A stretch of 64,000 nt of DNA, taken from the NCBI RefSeq assembly GCF_041224425.1, contig NZ_JBGFGL010000076.1:124001-188000 (forward strand). The letters are read 5' to 3'. This DNA is from Psychroserpens sp041224425. GTDB lineage: Bacteria > Bacteroidota > Bacteroidia > Flavobacteriales > Flavobacteriaceae. Positions 17,098 to 26,542 of this stretch are shown in pieces. A program made the position numbers and the translations under genes. Under the pieces are notes generated by a model. It was given only the letters and a program-made list of their open reading frames with translations, ran no database searches and was not told the origin of the DNA. The number at the start of each line of letters is the position of its first letter. The first letter of the stretch is position 1.

Positions 17098-19546
17098 TGT
17101 AGGCTTCCTCTTATTAATTCTTCTGCTATCAAGTTGTGAGCCTAAACACGACCTTCCGATAACTATAAACTTAGATGACCATTGGGAATTCAAGTCCACT
17201 TCAGATTCCATTTGGCATAAAGCCACTATTCCTGGAACAGTCCACACCAATTTGTTGGAAAACAAGCTTATTGAACATCCATTTATTGGTGACAATGAAC
17301 ACGATCTGCAATGGATTTCTGAAACCGATTGGGAATATAAATCGAGTTTCAATATATCGGAAGACATGCTTCAAAAAAAACATATTGAACTCAACTTTGA
17401 AGGTTTGGACACTTATGCCTCCATTTTCCTAAACGACAGTTTGATTCTTAAAACCGATAATGCGTTTCGAAATTATAAGATTGAAGTCAAACCTCTACTT
17501 CAACTGGAAAACGAATTACATATTATATTCGAACGTACTTCAATTCATGAAGAACAAAAACAATCAGCATTACCTTATCAATTACCTGAAGGCAATCGTA
17601 TTTTTACTCGGAAAGCACAATTTCAGTATGGTTGGGATTGGGGACCAAAACTCAACACAGCTGGCATCTGGAAACCTATAACGCTAAAAGCTTGGAATGA
17701 CTATAAAATTAAAGCCATTGATGTTCAGCAAGACCAGCTAAATGAGTCTATAGCATCTTTAACACTGAGATTGGAAGAAGACATATCTCGCAATGAAAAA
17801 CTAAACTATGATGTTTATGTCAATGATTCACTGTATTCAAAAAACTTAGGTTACCCTGAAATTCCAATAACAATAGAACAGCCGAAGTTGTGGTGGCCTC
17901 ATAATTTGGGAGAACCTTACCTATATGATATCAAGGTTGTGGTTAAAGACGGTCAAAAAATCTTGGATAGTATATCGACAAAAAAAGGTTTAAGAACAGT
18001 TGAACTCGTAACCGATAATGACCGCATCGGACAATCATTTTATTTTAAGGTAAACAATGCGCCTGTTTATATAAAAGGTGCCAATTACATTCCACAACAC
18101 AGTCTACAAGATCAAGTTTTAAAGACGCACTACGATCAACTACTGAACGATGTGGTTGCTGCCAATATGAACATGCTTCGGGTTTGGGGAGGCGGTATTT
18201 ATGAAAATGAGGAGTTTTATGAGCTATGCGATGAAAAAGGCATTTTGGTATGGCAGGATTTTATGTTTGCCTGCGCCATTTATCCAGGTGATGAGGATTT
18301 CTTGAAAAATGTTTCGATTGAAGCCCAACAACAGGTGAAGCGTTTACGCAATCATGCTTGTATAGCTTTATTTTGCGGCAACAATGAAAGCTCCGAAGGT
18401 TGGCATCGTTGGGGTTGGCAAGATGGTTTTAATGATTTTGAAAGAGATGAGATTTGGAACAATTATATGAAGGTTTTTGATTCCATTTTACCTCAAACTG
18501 TTGAAAAATTCTCTCAAACTGACTATTGGGAAAGCTCACCAAAGTACGGTCGAGGCAATTCGAAGTACAAAACAGAAGGCGATGCACATGATTGGTGGGT
18601 TTGGCACGATGGCTATCCGTTTGAACATTTTGAAGCTAACGTTCCGAGGTTTATGAGTGAATTCGGATTTCAATCTTTTCCAAGTTATGAAGCCATTAGA
18701 TACATAAGTCAGAAGGACAGTCTTGATATATCTTCAGAAGGCTTTAAAAACCATCAAAAGCATGTACGCGGATTTCAACTCATAAAAGACTATATGGCAC
18801 GTGATTTTCCAGTACCTGAAAACACTGAGGATTATGTCTATGTGAGTCAGTTGTTGCAAGCCTATGGCATCAGCAAAGGCATTGAAGCCCATCGCAGAGC
18901 CAAGCCTTATAATATGGGCACCTTATATTGGCAACTCAACGATTGCTGGCCAGCTGTATCATGGTCGAGCATCGATTACTTTGGGAATTGGAAAGCACTT
19001 CACTATCACGCCAAAAAGGCGTTTAAAAATACCATAACGTCTTCTGAAATCAATGACAACATTTTATCTACTTACATCATCAATGACAACAGAAAAGGAT
19101 TTGAAGACCTTTTCAGCATTAGAATCATAGATTTTTATGGAAACAACATTTGGAGCGATGAAAAAACGGTTTCAGTCTCTGCCAATTCCAGCTCCAAAAT
19201 TCATGAATTGGACTTAGATACTATTGAAGTAAATAGAGAAAATACTGTGGTTATAACCTCAATTGGAACACAAACATCGTATACCTTTTTAGTCAAACCT
19301 AAGTTTTTAAAACTAACCAAAGCTCCTATCAAACAAACTATTCAGAAAACAGAAAACGGATTCAGTATCACGCTACAAAGTGAGGTACTTCAAAAGAATG
19401 TATTTCTATACACCAACAACAAAGGACGTTTTAGCGATAATTATTTTGATCTGCTTCCGAATGAAACACTCACTATTGATTTTAATACTGAAAGCGACAT
19501 CTTAGACGATTTAAAAATTAAAACGCTAAATCAATTTATTCAATAA
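17087..19546 (+). CDS. GH2 beta-mannosidase lipoprotein
   Basis: An 819-residue GH2 enzyme with a lipoprotein signal (LLILLLSSC, Cys about residue 17). The order is an N-terminal jelly-roll (HWEFKSTSDSIWHKATIPG), an Ig-like domain, then the catalytic barrel with the mannosidase-type stretch NMLRVWGGGIYE. The predicted acid/base is Glu434 in CGNNES and the nucleophile Glu525 in MSEFGFQSF. The W-W-P-H-x-L-G-E-P motif is also of beta-mannosidase type. It likely cleaves terminal beta-1,4-mannose, for example from N-glycan cores or mannans. Its start lies 11 bases inside cutC. It converges on prmC with no gap and no visible terminator. Confidence 0.92.
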   Translation: MRISVGFLLLILLLSSCEPKHDLPITINLDDHWEFKSTSDSIWHKATIPGTVHTNLLENKLIEHPFIGDNEHDLQWISETDWEYKSSFNISEDMLQKKHIELNFEGLDTYASIFLNDSLILKTDNAFRNYKIEVKPLLQLENELHIIFERTSIHEEQKQSALPYQLPEGNRIFTRKAQFQYGWDWGPKLNTAGIWKPITLKAWNDYKIKAIDVQQDQLNESIASLTLRLEEDISRNEKLNYDVYVNDSLYSKNLGYPEIPITIEQPKLWWPHNLGEPYLYDIKVVVKDGQKILDSISTKKGLRTVELVTDNDRIGQSFYFKVNNAPVYIKGANYIPQHSLQDQVLKTHYDQLLNDVVAANMNMLRVWGGGIYENEEFYELCDEKGILVWQDFMFACAIYPGDEDFLKNVSIEAQQQVKRLRNHACIALFCGNNESSEGWHRWGWQDGFNDFERDEIWNNYMKVFDSILPQTVEKFSQTDYWESSPKYGRGNSKYKTEGDAHDWWVWHDGYPFEHFEANVPRFMSEFGFQSFPSYEAIRYISQKDSLDISSEGFKNHQKHVRGFQLIKDYMARDFPVPENTEDYVYVSQLLQAYGISKGIEAHRRAKPYNMGTLYWQLNDCWPAVSWSSIDYFGNWKALHYHAKKAFKNTITSSEINDNILSTYIINDNRKGFEDLFSIRIIDFYGNNIWSDEKTVSVSANSSSKIHELDLDTIEVNRENTVVITSIGTQTSYTFLVKPKFLKLTKAPIKQTIQKTENGFSITLQSEVLQKNVFLYTNNKGRFSDNYFDLLPNETLTIDFNTESDILDDLKIKTLNQFIQ

Positions 19547-20410
19547 TCAAAGAGTTCCTTTTAGCATTCGGTCTTTACCAAACAAGTCCTTTTTAAGCTC
19601 TACATTCTTGAAACCATAAGACTTTAACAGTTGCATCATGTCTTGTCCTAAATATTCATTGATTTCAAAAAATAATGTTCCATTAGGTTTGAGGTTTTTC
19701 CTTGAAAAAGTGCATATAGCGTCATATAATAATAACGGATTATGATCTTCAACAAATAAAGCTAAATCGGGTTCATGGTCTAAAACATTAGGTTGCATCA
19801 TTGTTTTTTCCAATTGTCTCACATAAGGCGGATTGGAAACGATGATATCAAAAGACTGATTTAGCTCAGAAGACATATCAAACTTCAAAATATCTTGATG
19901 CAAAAACTGAATCTTAACCTGATTTAACTCTGCATTTTGTTTAGCTACAGAAAGTGCTTCTGAAGAAACATCCATAGCCGTAACTTGAGCCGAATACCTA
20001 AAATGATTTGCCAACGCAATAGCAATACAACCTGATCCTGTTCCAATATCCAATATTTGAAGAGATGATGTTGCTTTTTCTGAATAACTATCAATAATCC
20101 AAGAGACCAATTCTTCGGTCTCAGGTCGTGGAATCAAGACATTCTGATTGACTCTAAATGGCAATCCGAAAAATTCGGTCTCACCAATAATATATTGAAT
20201 GGGTTTTTGCTGTTTCAACTGTTCAAGGGCATCTAGGAATTTGATTTCGTCGTTGGTATTAATTTCCTTATTGGGATCTAAATGAAACGTCATTCTATTG
20301 ACACCTAAAAAGTGTTCCAAAAGCATAAAAAAGAAACTTTGCACTTCTTCCTTTCCGTAGAGAGCATCCAAGGCATCATGAAACCGCTGGCGAAGTAAAT
20401 TTAAAGTCAT
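19547..20410 (-). CDS. prmC: Peptide chain release factor N5-glutamine methyltransferase
   Basis: A 287-residue SAM-dependent methyltransferase that modifies the GGQ glutamine of release factors. An N-terminal helical domain (1-90) precedes the Rossmann domain. SAM motif I is LDIGTGSGCIAIALA and the catalytic NPPY is in VSNPPYVRQ. Length is typical. The start overlaps the end of the GNAT gene by 4 bases (ATGA), so the two form an operon. Confidence 0.95.
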   Translation of the reverse strand: MTLNLLRQRFHDALDALYGKEEVQSFFFMLLEHFLGVNRMTFHLDPNKEINTNDEIKFLDALEQLKQQKPIQYIIGETEFFGLPFRVNQNVLIPRPETEELVSWIIDSYSEKATSSLQILDIGTGSGCIAIALANHFRYSAQVTAMDVSSEALSVAKQNAELNQVKIQFLHQDILKFDMSSELNQSFDIIVSNPPYVRQLEKTMMQPNVLDHEPDLALFVEDHNPLLLYDAICTFSRKNLKPNGTLFFEINEYLGQDMMQLLKSYGFKNVELKKDLFGKDRMLKGTL

Positions 20411-20898
20411 AGTTTTTTAGTCATCCAAACGCCACATGAATAGTGACCTGTATTCCCTAAAGGTTGTTCCAAGTGCTGAAATCCGAACGACTCATAAATA
20501 TGGATTGCGGCTTTTAATTGCGAAGCGGATTCCAGATAGCAGGTCTCATATTCAAATGATTTTGCTACTTCCAAACACTTTTGGAACAACTGCTTACCGT
20601 AACCTTTACCTCTAATCTTTGGTGAAAAATACATTTTCTGAAGTTCACAAACATTGCCTTCAAAGTCTTTCAATGCTTTGACACCAGCACCTCCAAAAAC
20701 CTCAGAATCATTAGCAATTACAAAATAAACTTCACGTTCACCTTGGTAAGATTCATACATAAAAGGTGTTTCGGCATCTTCATAAGCGGTTCCTTTCAAT
20801 GGAATATCAAATTCTGGAAAACAGGCTTTAATCACTGCTTCTATTTGCGGATTATCTTCTGGTCGGATTTCTCTAATAACAATGTTATCTTTACTCAC
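20407..20898 (-). CDS. GNAT family N-acetyltransferase
   Basis: A 163-residue acetyltransferase of the GNAT fold. The acetyl-CoA pyrophosphate loop is visible as KIRGKGYGKQLF (the R/Q-x-x-G-x-G/A pattern), followed by the alpha-helix with E-T-C-Y-L-E-S and the C-terminal I-H-I-Y-E-S-F-G-F motif. The substrate cannot be read from sequence; it could be an amino acid, a peptide N-terminus or a small amine. It is coupled to prmC by a 4-base overlap, as often found in Flavobacteriia. Confidence 0.85.
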   Translation of the reverse strand: MSKDNIVIREIRPEDNPQIEAVIKACFPEFDIPLKGTAYEDAETPFMYESYQGEREVYFVIANDSEVFGGAGVKALKDFEGNVCELQKMYFSPKIRGKGYGKQLFQKCLEVAKSFEYETCYLESASQLKAAIHIYESFGFQHLEQPLGNTGHYSCGVWMTKKL

Positions 20899-20908
20899 TT
20901 GAATAGTC

Positions 20909-20916
20909 TATTTTTG
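20909..20916 (+). promoter_or_regulatory. -7 box upstream of the LEA14-like/ribD operon
   Basis: Plus strand reads TATTTTTG, a full TAnnTTTG match, 35 bases before the ATG at 20952. It would drive the five-gene set up to 24507. Confidence 0.5.
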
Positions 20917-20951
20917 CGATGTGAAGATAGTGCAAATCTCAACAATACGTT

Positions 20952-21407
20952 ATGCGAAAACTTATAATATTATCAACACTGCTCGTTACTTTCTTATCCT
21001 GCTCGGTTAAGGAAAAACCAGAATTTTTATTTGTTGAGAACATTAATGTCATTGAGACTTCAAGAAATACCATTACAGTTTCGGCTGATGCCTATTTTAA
21101 AAATCCGAACGATATTGGTGGCGAATTACAAACAGATGAAATCAAAGTATTTGTCAATGGCAACGAAATGGCACAGGTGTCTGCAGAACGTTTTGAAGTA
21201 CCTGCAAAAAAGGAATTTTCAATTCCATTAAAAGCAAAAATTCCAACTGACAGTTTGTTGAGCGACAAAAGCTTAACGGCTTTATTAGGCAGCTTACTAA
21301 GTAAAAAAATCAAGGTTCAGTATAAAGGAGACATCAAATATAAAGTTTTTGGCTTTTCACATAGCTACTCTATTGACAAGACCGAAGATCTTAAAATAAA
21401 ATTCTGA
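20952..21407 (+). CDS. LEA14-like (late embryogenesis abundant type 2) lipoprotein
   Basis: A 151-residue lipoprotein (MRKLIILSTLLVTFLSC, Cys about 17). The mature part is a single beta-sandwich of the LEA type-2/WHy class, recognisable from alternating hydrophobic strands such as NTITVSADAYFKNPNDIGGEL and FSIPLKAKIPTD. In plants this fold is linked to desiccation tolerance; the bacterial role is unknown. It is the first gene of an operon with ribD, one base upstream of it. Confidence 0.75.
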   Translation: MRKLIILSTLLVTFLSCSVKEKPEFLFVENINVIETSRNTITVSADAYFKNPNDIGGELQTDEIKVFVNGNEMAQVSAERFEVPAKKEFSIPLKAKIPTDSLLSDKSLTALLGSLLSKKIKVQYKGDIKYKVFGFSHSYSIDKTEDLKIKF

Positions 21408-21408
21408 T

Positions 21409-22416
21409 TTGAACGAACACAACACATACATGCAGCGTTGCATTGCTATTGCAAAACACGGATTGGGTACCACAGCTCCAAATCCGATGGTTGGTTGTGT
21501 TATTGTTGTTGATAATTCTATAATTGGTGAAGGATTTACAAGTCCTTATGGTGGTCCGCATGCCGAAGTCAATGCCATCAATTCTGTTAAAAACAAAGAC
21601 TTTTTAAAAGACGCAACACTTTATGTCACTTTAGAGCCTTGCTCACATTTTGGAAAAACACCACCTTGTTCTGATTTGATACTTACGCATCAAATCCCAA
21701 ATGTGGTTATTGGCTGTCTAGATGATAACCCTTTGGTTGCTGGTAAAGGTATCGAAAAATTGAAAAACTCAGGCTGTAAGGTAACTGTTGGTATTCTTCA
21801 AAAAGAATGCAAAGCACACCACAAGCGTTTTTTCACCTTTCACAACAAGAAACGTCCATATATCATTTTAAAATGGGCAGAATCAGCAGATGGTTTTATA
21901 GCACCACCAAGCAAAGAGAAACAAGAACCAGTTTGGATTAGCAATGTGTACTCACAACAATTAGTTCATAAATGGCGCGCTGAAGAACAAGGCATTTTAG
22001 TGGGTACCAAAACCGTTGTGGAGGACAATCCGAGTTTAACGGTCAGACATTGGACAGGCAAGCATCCTATTAGAATTGTTATAGATAAAGACCACAAACT
22101 TTCCGAAAATTTTAATGTGTTTAATTCAGAAGCAAGAACCTTACGATTGACTTCAGAAAACATTGATTTCTACAAAACACTGGCTCAAGAAATATGTGAT
22201 TTCTTGTATAAAGAACAAATCAATTCGGTTATTGTGGAAGGTGGCGCTAAAACCCTTCAAACTTTCATCGACGAAAACCTTTGGGATGAAGCAAGGGTTT
22301 TTAAAGGGCAGATTTCATTTGGAAATGGAATTAAAGCACCACATTTTGAAGGTCAATTGGTGTCAGAAGAACAGATTATTAACGATACATTACAATATTA
22401 TATACCAACAATTTGA
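21409..22416 (+). CDS. ribD: Bifunctional riboflavin biosynthesis deaminase/reductase RibD
   Basis: A 335-residue two-domain enzyme making the second and third steps of riboflavin synthesis. The N-terminal zinc deaminase domain carries HAEVNAI and the PCSHFGKTPPCSD cysteine motif. The C-terminal half is the NADPH-dependent pyrimidine reductase (KWAESADGFIAP, VEGGAKTLQ). I place the start at TTG 21409, one base after the upstream stop, because the residues MNEHNTYMQRCIAIA match the usual N-terminus; an ATG at 21430 would cut it. Flavin supply is relevant to the photolyases further right. Confidence 0.95.
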   Translation: MNEHNTYMQRCIAIAKHGLGTTAPNPMVGCVIVVDNSIIGEGFTSPYGGPHAEVNAINSVKNKDFLKDATLYVTLEPCSHFGKTPPCSDLILTHQIPNVVIGCLDDNPLVAGKGIEKLKNSGCKVTVGILQKECKAHHKRFFTFHNKKRPYIILKWAESADGFIAPPSKEKQEPVWISNVYSQQLVHKWRAEEQGILVGTKTVVEDNPSLTVRHWTGKHPIRIVIDKDHKLSENFNVFNSEARTLRLTSENIDFYKTLAQEICDFLYKEQINSVIVEGGAKTLQTFIDENLWDEARVFKGQISFGNGIKAPHFEGQLVSEEQIINDTLQYYIPTI

Positions 22417-23027
22417 AACTAAAATCTATCATATTCGATTTTGGCGATGTGTTTATCAATCTAGACAAACAAGGCGCTATGGACAATGCTTTACAGCTTT
22501 TTGAATTGGATACTTTCCCTGAAGAACTTATTGCCATCAACACACTGTACGAACAAGGCTTGATCTCGACAGAAGAGTTCCTGACGTTTTATACCGAGAA
22601 TTTTCCCGAGTTGAACAAAAATCAAATTATCGATGCTTGGAATTATATTCTGAAGGATTTTCCGATCGGTCGATTGGAATTTTTGAAACAGCTCAAAAGC
22701 AACCATGATTTACAGTTGATTTTATTAAGCAATACAAATGAACTTCATATTGACTGGGTAAAACAACATGTCGCTTTTTATGAGGAATTCAAATCGGTTT
22801 TTGATGCGTTTTATCTATCCCATGAAATTCAATTGCGAAAACCAAACAAGGATATTTTTGAATTTGTACTCGACCAAAATCAGCTTAAGCCTCAGGAATG
22901 CCTATTCGTTGATGATACAAAAGAAAATACTGATACTGCAGAACGCATGGGAATTCATGTTTGGAATATTGACGAAACCAAGGAAGACATAAGGTCATTG
23001 TTTTACATCAAAAAAGAATTGTTTTAA
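22413..23027 (+). CDS. HAD superfamily hydrolase
   Basis: A 204-residue haloacid-dehalogenase-type phosphatase. Motif I is FDFGDVFINLD with the nucleophile Asp; motif II is LLSNTNE; the motif III Lys is in LRKPNKDIF; motif IV is FVDDTKENT. The helical cap (about 15-85) follows motif I, the C1 type. Start is a TTG that overlaps the ribD stop (TTGA). Its place next to ribD makes it a candidate for the phosphatase that acts between RibD and lumazine synthase, but this is inference from position only. Confidence 0.85.
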   Translation: MKLKSIIFDFGDVFINLDKQGAMDNALQLFELDTFPEELIAINTLYEQGLISTEEFLTFYTENFPELNKNQIIDAWNYILKDFPIGRLEFLKQLKSNHDLQLILLSNTNELHIDWVKQHVAFYEEFKSVFDAFYLSHEIQLRKPNKDIFEFVLDQNQLKPQECLFVDDTKENTDTAERMGIHVWNIDETKEDIRSLFYIKKELF

Positions 23028-23887
23028 TGTATTTAATACTCAGCATAACGGCCTCCACTTTAATATTTATCATTTTCAAATTGATAGGTAGATACAACAT
23101 CAATACGCTTCAAGTTATCGTCATCAATTACATAGCAGCTTTTCTTTTTGGACTATGGAATTATGACTCACCCATTGAACTTAACACTATTGTTGAATCC
23201 AAATGGATTTATGGAGCCATTGGTTTGGGTTTCCTGTTCATTGCCATATTCAATGTTATGGCACTCACAGCCCAACGAAACGGACTTTCAGTGGCATCGG
23301 TAGCTTCAAAAATGAGCGTTATTATTCCTATTGTCTTTGGGATTTATGTTTACAAGGAAGGGGTTGGTTTTCAGAAAATACTCGGTATTGTTTTAGCATT
23401 GATTTCAGTTTATCTAACCTCTGTCAAACCTAAAACCACAAAAAACACCACAAAAGGGTTGTGGTTACCAATATTATTATTTTTTGGATCTGGTGTTATT
23501 GACACTTCTATAAAATACTTAGAAACCACCTATGTTGGCAAAAACGATATTGCCTTATTTTCAGCTACAATCTTCCTGTTTGCCTTTGTAATTGGAGCTT
23601 CAATACTAATATATAAATCCGTTAAAAATCCTATTCCAATCACATTTAAAGCAGTTATCGCTGGATGCATATTGGGTGTTGTCAATTTTTTCTCTATTTA
23701 CTATTTATTAAGAGCCTTAGATCACGACACCTTGGAGAGTTCTACACTTTTTACAGTTAACAATGTTGCAATAGTTATGATTTCTACCTTACTAGGACTC
23801 GTTATGTTTAAGGAATCCATAACAAAAACAAATTGGTTAGGAATAGGTTTAGCGATAATTGCAATAGTAATGGTAACTTTAGCATAA
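23027..23887 (+). CDS. EamA/DMT superfamily transporter
   Basis: A 286-residue integral membrane protein with ten predicted helices in two EamA-like halves; the second half starts near residue 145 (LWLPILLFFGSGVIDTSI) and contains SSTLFTVNNVAIVMIS. Members of this family export or import amino acids, nucleobases and other metabolites; the substrate here is not determinable. Start shares one base with the HAD gene stop and its stop shares one base with the next start, so it lies inside a tightly packed operon. Confidence 0.85.
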   Translation: MYLILSITASTLIFIIFKLIGRYNINTLQVIVINYIAAFLFGLWNYDSPIELNTIVESKWIYGAIGLGFLFIAIFNVMALTAQRNGLSVASVASKMSVIIPIVFGIYVYKEGVGFQKILGIVLALISVYLTSVKPKTTKNTTKGLWLPILLFFGSGVIDTSIKYLETTYVGKNDIALFSATIFLFAFVIGASILIYKSVKNPIPITFKAVIAGCILGVVNFFSIYYLLRALDHDTLESSTLFTVNNVAIVMISTLLGLVMFKESITKTNWLGIGLAIIAIVMVTLA

Positions 23888-24507
23888 TGGAAATTAAAGA
23901 CACTTACAAAACCATTACTAAAGCTTCACCTGAGGTTCTCTTTAAGGATAGAAACAGTAAATTTTTTGGGTATGCCTATCCAGTAGAAAATGAAGAGGAT
24001 ATCAAAGAGTATTTAGAAATCTTAAAAAAGCAACATCATCAGGCAAGACATTGGTGCTATGCCTATCAGCTTGGGAAGCGAGATGAAAACCTCATTTACA
24101 AAGCCAACGACGATGGCGAACCCAATAATAGTGCGGGAATGCCTATTTACGGACAAATACAATCGTTTGAAGTCACTAACATATTAATTGTTGTTGTACG
24201 TTATTTTGGAGGTACCAAATTAGGTGTCAGCGGTTTAATTAACGCCTACAAAACTGCTGCACAAATGGCATTGGAAGCTTCCAAAATTGTGACTGAAACC
24301 ATTAATATTGATTACAGTATTACTTTTGACTATAAAAATATGAATAAGGTCATGCGTATTATTAAAGAGAAAAACATCAATGTTACAAATCAAATTCTAG
24401 AGTTAAGTTGTGAATTGATGATTTCGGTAAGACTAATGGATGCTCCTGATATTTTTGAAGTGTTCGATCAACTTTATGAAGTAGACATCAAAACATTGAA
24501 CGATTAA
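23887..24507 (+). CDS. YigZ/IMPACT family protein
   Basis: A 206-residue protein of the YigZ (IMPACT, UPF0029) family. The N-terminal domain has the hallmark stretches DDGEPNNSAGMPIYGQI and VRYFGGTKLGVSGL; a ferredoxin-like C-terminal domain follows from about residue 135. A longer frame starting at 23833 would overlap the transporter by 54 bases; MEIKDTYKTI at 23887, in the TAATG junction, is the natural start. Molecular function is unsettled; eukaryotic IMPACT regulates the GCN2 kinase. It converges on a thioesterase gene with a 4-base overlap of the stops. Confidence 0.9.
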   Translation: MEIKDTYKTITKASPEVLFKDRNSKFFGYAYPVENEEDIKEYLEILKKQHHQARHWCYAYQLGKRDENLIYKANDDGEPNNSAGMPIYGQIQSFEVTNILIVVVRYFGGTKLGVSGLINAYKTAAQMALEASKIVTETINIDYSITFDYKNMNKVMRIIKEKNINVTNQILELSCELMISVRLMDAPDIFEVFDQLYEVDIKTLND

Positions 24508-24914
24508 TTTTGCAGTTGGTCTAAAATATAATCTGGACATCTTGTAGGGCGATTCCTATTCATGTCCATAAAAACCAAAACCGAATTTCCAGTAGCCAAA
24601 ATTTCGTCGTTTTCATTTACGATTTCATAATCAAATTCGATTTTAGCAGTTGGTTTTTTTACAAGTTTAGTTTTCACTTTAAGAAGGTCGTCATAACGTG
24701 CTGACTTTTTGTAGTTTATCAACAATGAAATCACAGGAAGCATAATTCCATCATCTTCCATTTGCTTGTAGGAAAATCCCATTTTTCTTAACCACTCGGT
24801 TCTGCCCATTTCAAAATATTGTGCATAATTACCATGATAGACAACGCCCATTTGGTCGGTCTCTCCATAGCGTACCCTAAATTGGAATTCATGAGAATTG
24901 CTCGTTTTCGACAT
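24504..24914 (-). CDS. YbgC/FadM-type acyl-CoA thioesterase
   Basis: A 136-residue single hot-dog domain of the 4-hydroxybenzoyl-CoA thioesterase family. The catalytic region reads YGETDQMGVVYHGNYAQYFE, with Asp in D-Q-M-G as the expected catalytic residue, followed by the long central helix. These enzymes hydrolyse acyl-CoA thioesters in the cytosol; the natural acyl chain is not predictable. It is monocistronic and divergent from dnaA. Confidence 0.88.
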   Translation of the reverse strand: MSKTSNSHEFQFRVRYGETDQMGVVYHGNYAQYFEMGRTEWLRKMGFSYKQMEDDGIMLPVISLLINYKKSARYDDLLKVKTKLVKKPTAKIEFDYEIVNENDEILATGNSVLVFMDMNRNRPTRCPDYILDQLQN

Positions 24915-25041
24915 CGATACTCAGATTTTTTTTGTATTTTCGAAGGAATTTAAACATGCACAAAAAAATCTTAAAATTCAACCTTTTTTGATTTTTTTAT
25001 TAAAAAATTTGTTCACATATTTGTCGTGTAAAATTCTATCA

Positions 25042-25068
25042 AGAGAAACCCGTATTTCTCTTTTTTTT
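25042..25068 (+). promoter_or_regulatory. Terminator-like hairpin in the dnaA leader
   Basis: AGAGAAA (25042-25048) pairs with TTTCTCT (25055-25061) around CCCGTA, followed by an unbroken T run to 25068, 36 bases before the dnaA ATG. The upstream gene is divergent, so only a transcript heading into dnaA can read it in the terminating direction. It may be an attenuator or a 5' stabilising stem; no antiterminator partner is obvious. Confidence 0.5.
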
Positions 25069-25104
25069 GCTAACTAACAAACAACTTAAAATTATACTTG
25101 GAGA

Positions 25105-26532
25105 ATGGAGATAACTGCGCAATCGGTTTGGAATAACTGTCTGTCTTTTATAAAGGATAATATTCAACCTCAAGCCTATAAAACATGGTTTGAACCTATT
25201 GTAGCAGTTAAGCTTACCGATAATGCCCTTAGTATTCAAGTACCAAGTAAATTTTTCTATGAGTGGCTAGAGGAACACTATGTAAAAATTTTAAAAGTAG
25301 CCCTCACTAAACAACTTGGCGAATCAGCTAAATTGGTATATGTCATCAAGATGGAAAACACCTATGGCAACAAACAACCATTTACAGAAAAAATCCCAAG
25401 TTCGAATCGTGGCGCTTTAAAATCGCAAGAAGTTGATGTTCCCTTAAACAATAAAAGTCCGGAACTTAAAAATCCGTTTATCATTCCAGGAATAAGAAAT
25501 GTTAAGATTGAATCGCAACTCAATCCGAACTACAGTTTCGAAAATTTCTTGGAAGGTGATTCCAATCGTTTGGCTAGAAATGCTGGTATTGCTGTAGCCA
25601 ACAAACCTGGAGGCACGTCATTTAACCCATTATTGATTTTTGGTGGTGTTGGTTTGGGAAAAACCCACTTGGCACATGCTATTGGTGTTGATATCAAAGA
25701 TAAGTATCCTGAAAAAACAGTACTATATATTTCTGCTGAAAAGTTTACACAGCAATATATTGATTCTGTTAAAAAGAATAACAGAAATGATTTCATTCAC
25801 TTCTATCAAATTATTGATGTACTAATCATTGATGATGTTCAGTTCTTATCGGGAAAATCAGGAACTCAAGATGTTTTCTTCCATATTTTCAACCATTTGC
25901 ATCAAAACGGAAAGCAAGTCATTTTAACTAGTGATAAAGCTCCAGTTGACATGCAAGATATCGAGCAACGTTTATTATCTCGTTTTAAATGGGGACTTTC
26001 AGCAGAATTGCAAAGTCCAGATTTCGAAACTCGAGTCTCAATTTTGAAAAATAAATTGTATCGCGATGGTGTGGAAATGCCAGAGGAAATTATTGAATAT
26101 GTAGCAAAACATATTAAAACCAATGTTAGAGAACTTGAAGGCGCTATCATTTCCTTAATTGCTCAATCCTCTTTCAATAAAAAGGAAATTACGGTAAGCC
26201 TTGCTAAGGAAATTGTTGAAAAGTTTGTCAAAAACACAAAGCGCGAAGTTTCTATCGATTACATCCAAAAAGTGGTTTCCGATTACTTCCAAATGGATGT
26301 CAGCACACTACAATCCAAAACCAGAAAACGTCATATTGTACAAGCGAGACAATTGGCTATGTTCTTTGCAAAAAAATACACCAAAGCTTCTTTGGCCAGT
26401 ATAGGCTCACAAATAGGAAAACGTGACCATGCTACTGTTCTTCATGCTTGCAAAACAGTTGACAACCTCTCCTCTACAGATAAGCAATTTAGAAAATACG
26501 TAGAAGACCTTTCCAAAAAACTGTCTTTATAA
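25105..26532 (+). CDS. dnaA: Chromosomal replication initiator DnaA
   Basis: A 475-residue AAA+ initiator that unwinds the replication origin. Domain I (1-90) starts with SVWNNCLSFIKDNIQPQAYKTW; a variable linker follows. The AAA+ core has the Walker A GGVGLGKTH and the Walker B LIIDDVQFL. Domain IV carries the DnaA-box-binding signature GKRDHATVLHACKTV. Length is typical for Bacteroidota. I see no cluster of DnaA boxes nearby, so the origin is probably elsewhere. A phosphatase gene follows after 10 bases. Confidence 0.97.
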   Translation: MEITAQSVWNNCLSFIKDNIQPQAYKTWFEPIVAVKLTDNALSIQVPSKFFYEWLEEHYVKILKVALTKQLGESAKLVYVIKMENTYGNKQPFTEKIPSSNRGALKSQEVDVPLNNKSPELKNPFIIPGIRNVKIESQLNPNYSFENFLEGDSNRLARNAGIAVANKPGGTSFNPLLIFGGVGLGKTHLAHAIGVDIKDKYPEKTVLYISAEKFTQQYIDSVKKNNRNDFIHFYQIIDVLIIDDVQFLSGKSGTQDVFFHIFNHLHQNGKQVILTSDKAPVDMQDIEQRLLSRFKWGLSAELQSPDFETRVSILKNKLYRDGVEMPEEIIEYVAKHIKTNVRELEGAIISLIAQSSFNKKEITVSLAKEIVEKFVKNTKREVSIDYIQKVVSDYFQMDVSTLQSKTRKRHIVQARQLAMFFAKKYTKASLASIGSQIGKRDHATVLHACKTVDNLSSTDKQFRKYVEDLSKKLSL

Positions 26533-26542
26533 TATTTAAAAC

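Noticed and set aside
25016..25023. CATATTTG as a possible -7 box for dnaA
   Set aside because: First base deviates from TAnnTTTG and the nearest TTTG elements are 4 or 25 bases away, outside normal spacing.
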